From Lewinellaceae bacterium (GTDB lineage Bacteria; Bacteroidota; Bacteroidia; Chitinophagales; Saprospiraceae), in NCBI GenBank assembly GCA_020636095.1, contig JACJYN010000002.1:930001-994000 (forward strand): a stretch of DNA of 64,000 nucleotides. Reading direction: 5' to 3'. Positions 63,483 to 64,000 of this stretch are shown piece after piece. Each line of letters begins with the position of its first letter. Position 1 is the first letter of the stretch. The position numbers were made by a program, and so were the translations under genes. The notes beneath the pieces are model-generated. The model searched no databases. It was not told where the DNA came from and saw nothing but the letters and a program-made list of their open reading frames with translations.

Positions 63483-63603
63483 GGGTTCGGGGTTCGGGGT
63501 TCGGGGTTCGCTGTTCGGGGTTCGCTGTTCGGGGTTCGGGGTTTGCTGTTCGGGGTTCGCTGTTCGCTGTTCGCTGTTCGGGGTTTGGGGTTCGGAGTTC
63601 GCG
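63482..63603 (+). repeat. Heptanucleotide repeat tract (TTCGGGG/TTCGCTG)
   Basis: About 17 consecutive 7-base units after nadE, alternating TTCGGGG and TTCGCTG with a few TTTGGGG or TTTGCTG. It begins at the nadE stop codon. Confidence 0.92.
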
Positions 63604-63630
63604 GCTAATCCTGGTACGCGAACTCCGAAC
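63590..63630. terminator. Hairpin made from inverted heptamer units
   Basis: GTTCGGAGTTCGCG (63590-63603) pairs exactly with CGCGAACTCCGAAC (63617-63630) across 13 bases. It separates the convergent nadE and TPR genes, so it may serve as their shared terminator. Confidence 0.55.
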
Positions 63631-63640
63631 TCCGAACCTA

Positions 63641-64000
63641 TTAATCCTTAAATCTCAACTTCACACTCTCGCCGATGCCACAACCGACCGGAACCGTCTG
63701 TCCTTCCTTCAGGCCGCGCATAAAGCCATCCTGGCGGGCGGGCAGTGCATCGGAATACTGGCCGATGCGTTTGTTGGCGTCGTCGGCAACCTCGCCGTCA
63801 ATCGAGCGGGCGTAGCTATACTTCTCAATAGCTGCTATGACCGCCAGGCGGGAGTTCCAGTCATCACAGCCGCGGCCCATCTTGGCGTAGGCGTCTCCGA
63901 TCAGCAGGTAGGGGCGGCCCCAGCCGGATTTGAGGCTGGCAGCCTGGCGGGCGGCAGAAATAGCGCCCCCGGTATTGTTCTGGCGGTACAACTTGATAGA
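63641..64000 (-). CDS. C-terminal part of a TPR-type protein, 5' end outside the window
   Basis: About 119 residues are visible with the frame open to the edge. AISAARQAASLKSGWGRPYL and LIGDAYAKMGRGCDDWNSRL form a TPR-like pair; IAAIEKYSYARSIDGEVADD and FMRGLKEGQTVPVGCGIGES follow. This end (Y..R...D...A..A...I..YS...P ... G....VGCWIGE) is recurrent in Bacteroidota tetratricopeptide proteins of unknown role. The N-terminus and any signal peptide cannot be seen. Confidence 0.75.
   Translation of the reverse strand, partial: SIKLYRQNNTGGAISAARQAASLKSGWGRPYLLIGDAYAKMGRGCDDWNSRLAVIAAIEKYSYARSIDGEVADDANKRIGQYSDALPARQDGFMRGLKEGQTVPVGCGIGESVKLRFKD

Noticed and set aside
63482..63603. Possible CRISPR array in the heptamer tract
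   Set aside because: Units are 7 bases without spacers; no cas genes in the window.

Overview
The window is a 64 kb chromosomal piece of a Bacteroidota bacterium, most likely from the Saprospiria (Lewinella/Haliscomenobacter-like). The evidence is direct: type IX secretion (T9SS) genes porU, porV, porP/sprF and gldJ; secreted proteins with T9SS type A and type B C-terminal sorting domains; SPII lipoproteins; an almost complete absence of Shine-Dalgarno sites; and repeated promoter matches to the Bacteroidota pattern TTG-N(17-23)-TAnnTTTG. The base composition is moderately GC-rich and coding density is fairly high. Genes are mostly chromosomal housekeeping, with one clear accessory block near 44-53 kb. 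The genus assignment is inference.

Layout. 1-9.5 kb: end of ribA, a quinone oxidoreductase, a CtpA-type protease, a T9SS-exported subtilase, and a three-gene minus-strand operon (sulfotransferase-like, class IV aminotransferase, B12/siderophore-type binding protein). 9.5-15.5 kb: barrel protein, Sua5, an MFS pump, two overlapping thioredoxin-fold lipoproteins and a decayed M56 (BlaR1-like) gene. 15.8-25.4 kb: large BNR-repeat exoprotein, HAD phosphatase, lectin/CHU_C exoprotein and an NtrY-like histidine kinase. 25.5-26 kb: RNase P RNA with a good promoter and terminator. 26-37 kb: T9SS locus (porV, porU on minus; porP/sprF, gldJ, murF on plus) followed by a metal-ligand-less arginase homologue. 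37-43.5 kb: MFS, glutamate dehydrogenase, OmpA-family protein, 2TM protein, DUF192. 44-51 kb: an operon of an inactive-STAND-like protein, a MoxR AAA+ ATPase and a 1578-residue membrane protein with a degenerate vWA-like region, SH3b and a C-terminal FISUMP (FGE/C-lectin-like) domain. This is the best candidate for a conflict/defence system here. 51.6-53 kb: decayed IS4-type element. 53-64 kb: sodA, BNR exoprotein, fumC, Crp/Fnr regulator, dnaX, vapBC, nadE and the start of a TPR protein.

Two repeat phenomena run through the window. One is a heptanucleotide repeat family (units such as TTCGGGG, TTCGCTG, TCCGACT) that fills intergenic gaps and has also entered the dnaX reading frame, where it encodes a 7-residue peptide repeat. 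The other is a set of 60-195 bp imperfect palindromes in intergenic DNA; two of them (19.9 kb and 43.7 kb) are clearly related to each other. All calls come from reading the sequence; no database search was run.
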